DNA of 42,913 nucleotides from contig CADCCP010000006.1 of NCBI GenBank assembly GCA_902800005.1, positions 1 to 42,913 on the forward strand, read 5' to 3'. Of this stretch, positions 42,744 through 42,913 are shown piece after piece; positions within the stretch are counted from its first letter, which is position 1, and each line of letters starts with the position of its first letter. Below the pieces are notes generated by a model. The model did no database searches. It had not been told where the DNA came from and saw nothing but the letters and a program-made list of their open reading frames with translations. This DNA is from an uncultured Ruminococcus sp. Its GTDB lineage: Bacteria; Bacillota; Clostridia; Oscillospirales; Acutalibacteraceae. The position numbers and the translations under genes were made by a program.

Positions 42744-42913
42744 TTAATCTTCCTTTTTGGTTTCGTCTACAAAATCATATATCTGTTTCATAAGGTCTGT
42801 TTTCTGTCTATAAGTAAGATTGGACAAGAGCAGACCTATTTCTTTTGTCATTTCATCCGTGGCACTTATAGTGACAGTGTTATTTTCTATCGCACCTCCA
42901 ACAACTGCTTGGA
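42744..42913 (-). CDS. C-terminal end of an unknown protein (partial, 5' end outside window)
   Basis: The visible 55 residues end EIGLLLSNLTYRQKTDLMKQ then IYDFVDETKKED. This helical tail is reminiscent of small phage- or element-type HTH proteins, but no domain can be assigned. The stop TAA lies 22 bases upstream of the Xre-fusion start on the same strand, so the two are probably co-transcribed. Confidence 0.6.
   Translation of the reverse strand, partial: QAVVGGAIENNTVTISATDEMTKEIGLLLSNLTYRQKTDLMKQIYDFVDETKKED

Noticed and set aside
1-42913. CRISPR array
   Set aside because: No regularly spaced direct repeats with unique spacers and no cas genes are seen; the repeats at 2.1-2.4 kb and 18.0-18.1 kb are irregular.

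Overview
The window reads as a replication-origin-proximal chromosome segment from a low-GC, Gram-positive anaerobe of the Oscillospiraceae/Ruminococcus type. Four things suggest this: the dnaA-dnaN-yaaA-recF order, a Trp T-box leader, a preQ1 riboswitch, and a Gram-positive type IV pilus (T4P) cluster with no secretin. The genus is an inference from gene content and sequence style; I ran no database search.

Layout. Positions 1-3688 (minus strand) hold recF (cut by the window edge), yaaA, dnaN and dnaA. The 372-base gap between dnaA and dnaN is a strong oriC candidate. It has many TTTTCAAC-type boxes, a GC-rich spacer and five tandem TAG triplets (a DnaA-trio-like unwinding element). dnaA has a roughly 300-nt, strongly structured leader behind its own promoter. 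Genes to the left run leftward and most genes immediately to the right run rightward, as expected around an origin. A metallophosphoesterase and tRNA-Asp/tRNA-Thr follow, then a 1629-residue secreted BspA-like leucine-rich-repeat protein on the minus strand and an HMGL-like aldolase.

Positions 11.9-29.7 kb (plus strand) are a complete-looking T4P system. It has a separately transcribed major pilin, a PilM-PilN fusion, PilO, prepilin peptidase, PilB, PilT and PilC, then two minor pilins and a 2537-residue giant prepilin. The giant one lacks the conserved Glu5 of ordinary pilins, as tip subunits such as GspK do. It carries at least three segments that look like starch-binding (CBM25/26-type) modules and a FIVAR-like helical segment. 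I read the cluster as a retractable adhesive pilus with a very large glycan-binding tip protein; this is the best candidate for an undescribed system here.

Positions 29.9-36.6 kb (minus strand) are a full trpEGDCFBA operon behind a tryptophan T-box. It faces away from an AraC/GyrI-like regulator. Positions 37.8-40.8 kb (plus strand) are a queuosine-precursor operon queD-queE-folE-queC-queF behind a preQ1-type riboswitch with an intrinsic terminator.

The right end (40.8-42.9 kb) is accessory DNA. It contains a small membrane ORF without a good start, a gene remnant with an apparent frameshift, a hairpin-rich non-coding stretch, an Xre-type protein fused to what looks like the N-terminal DNA-binding part of a Mu-like transposase, and the C-terminal end of another gene.
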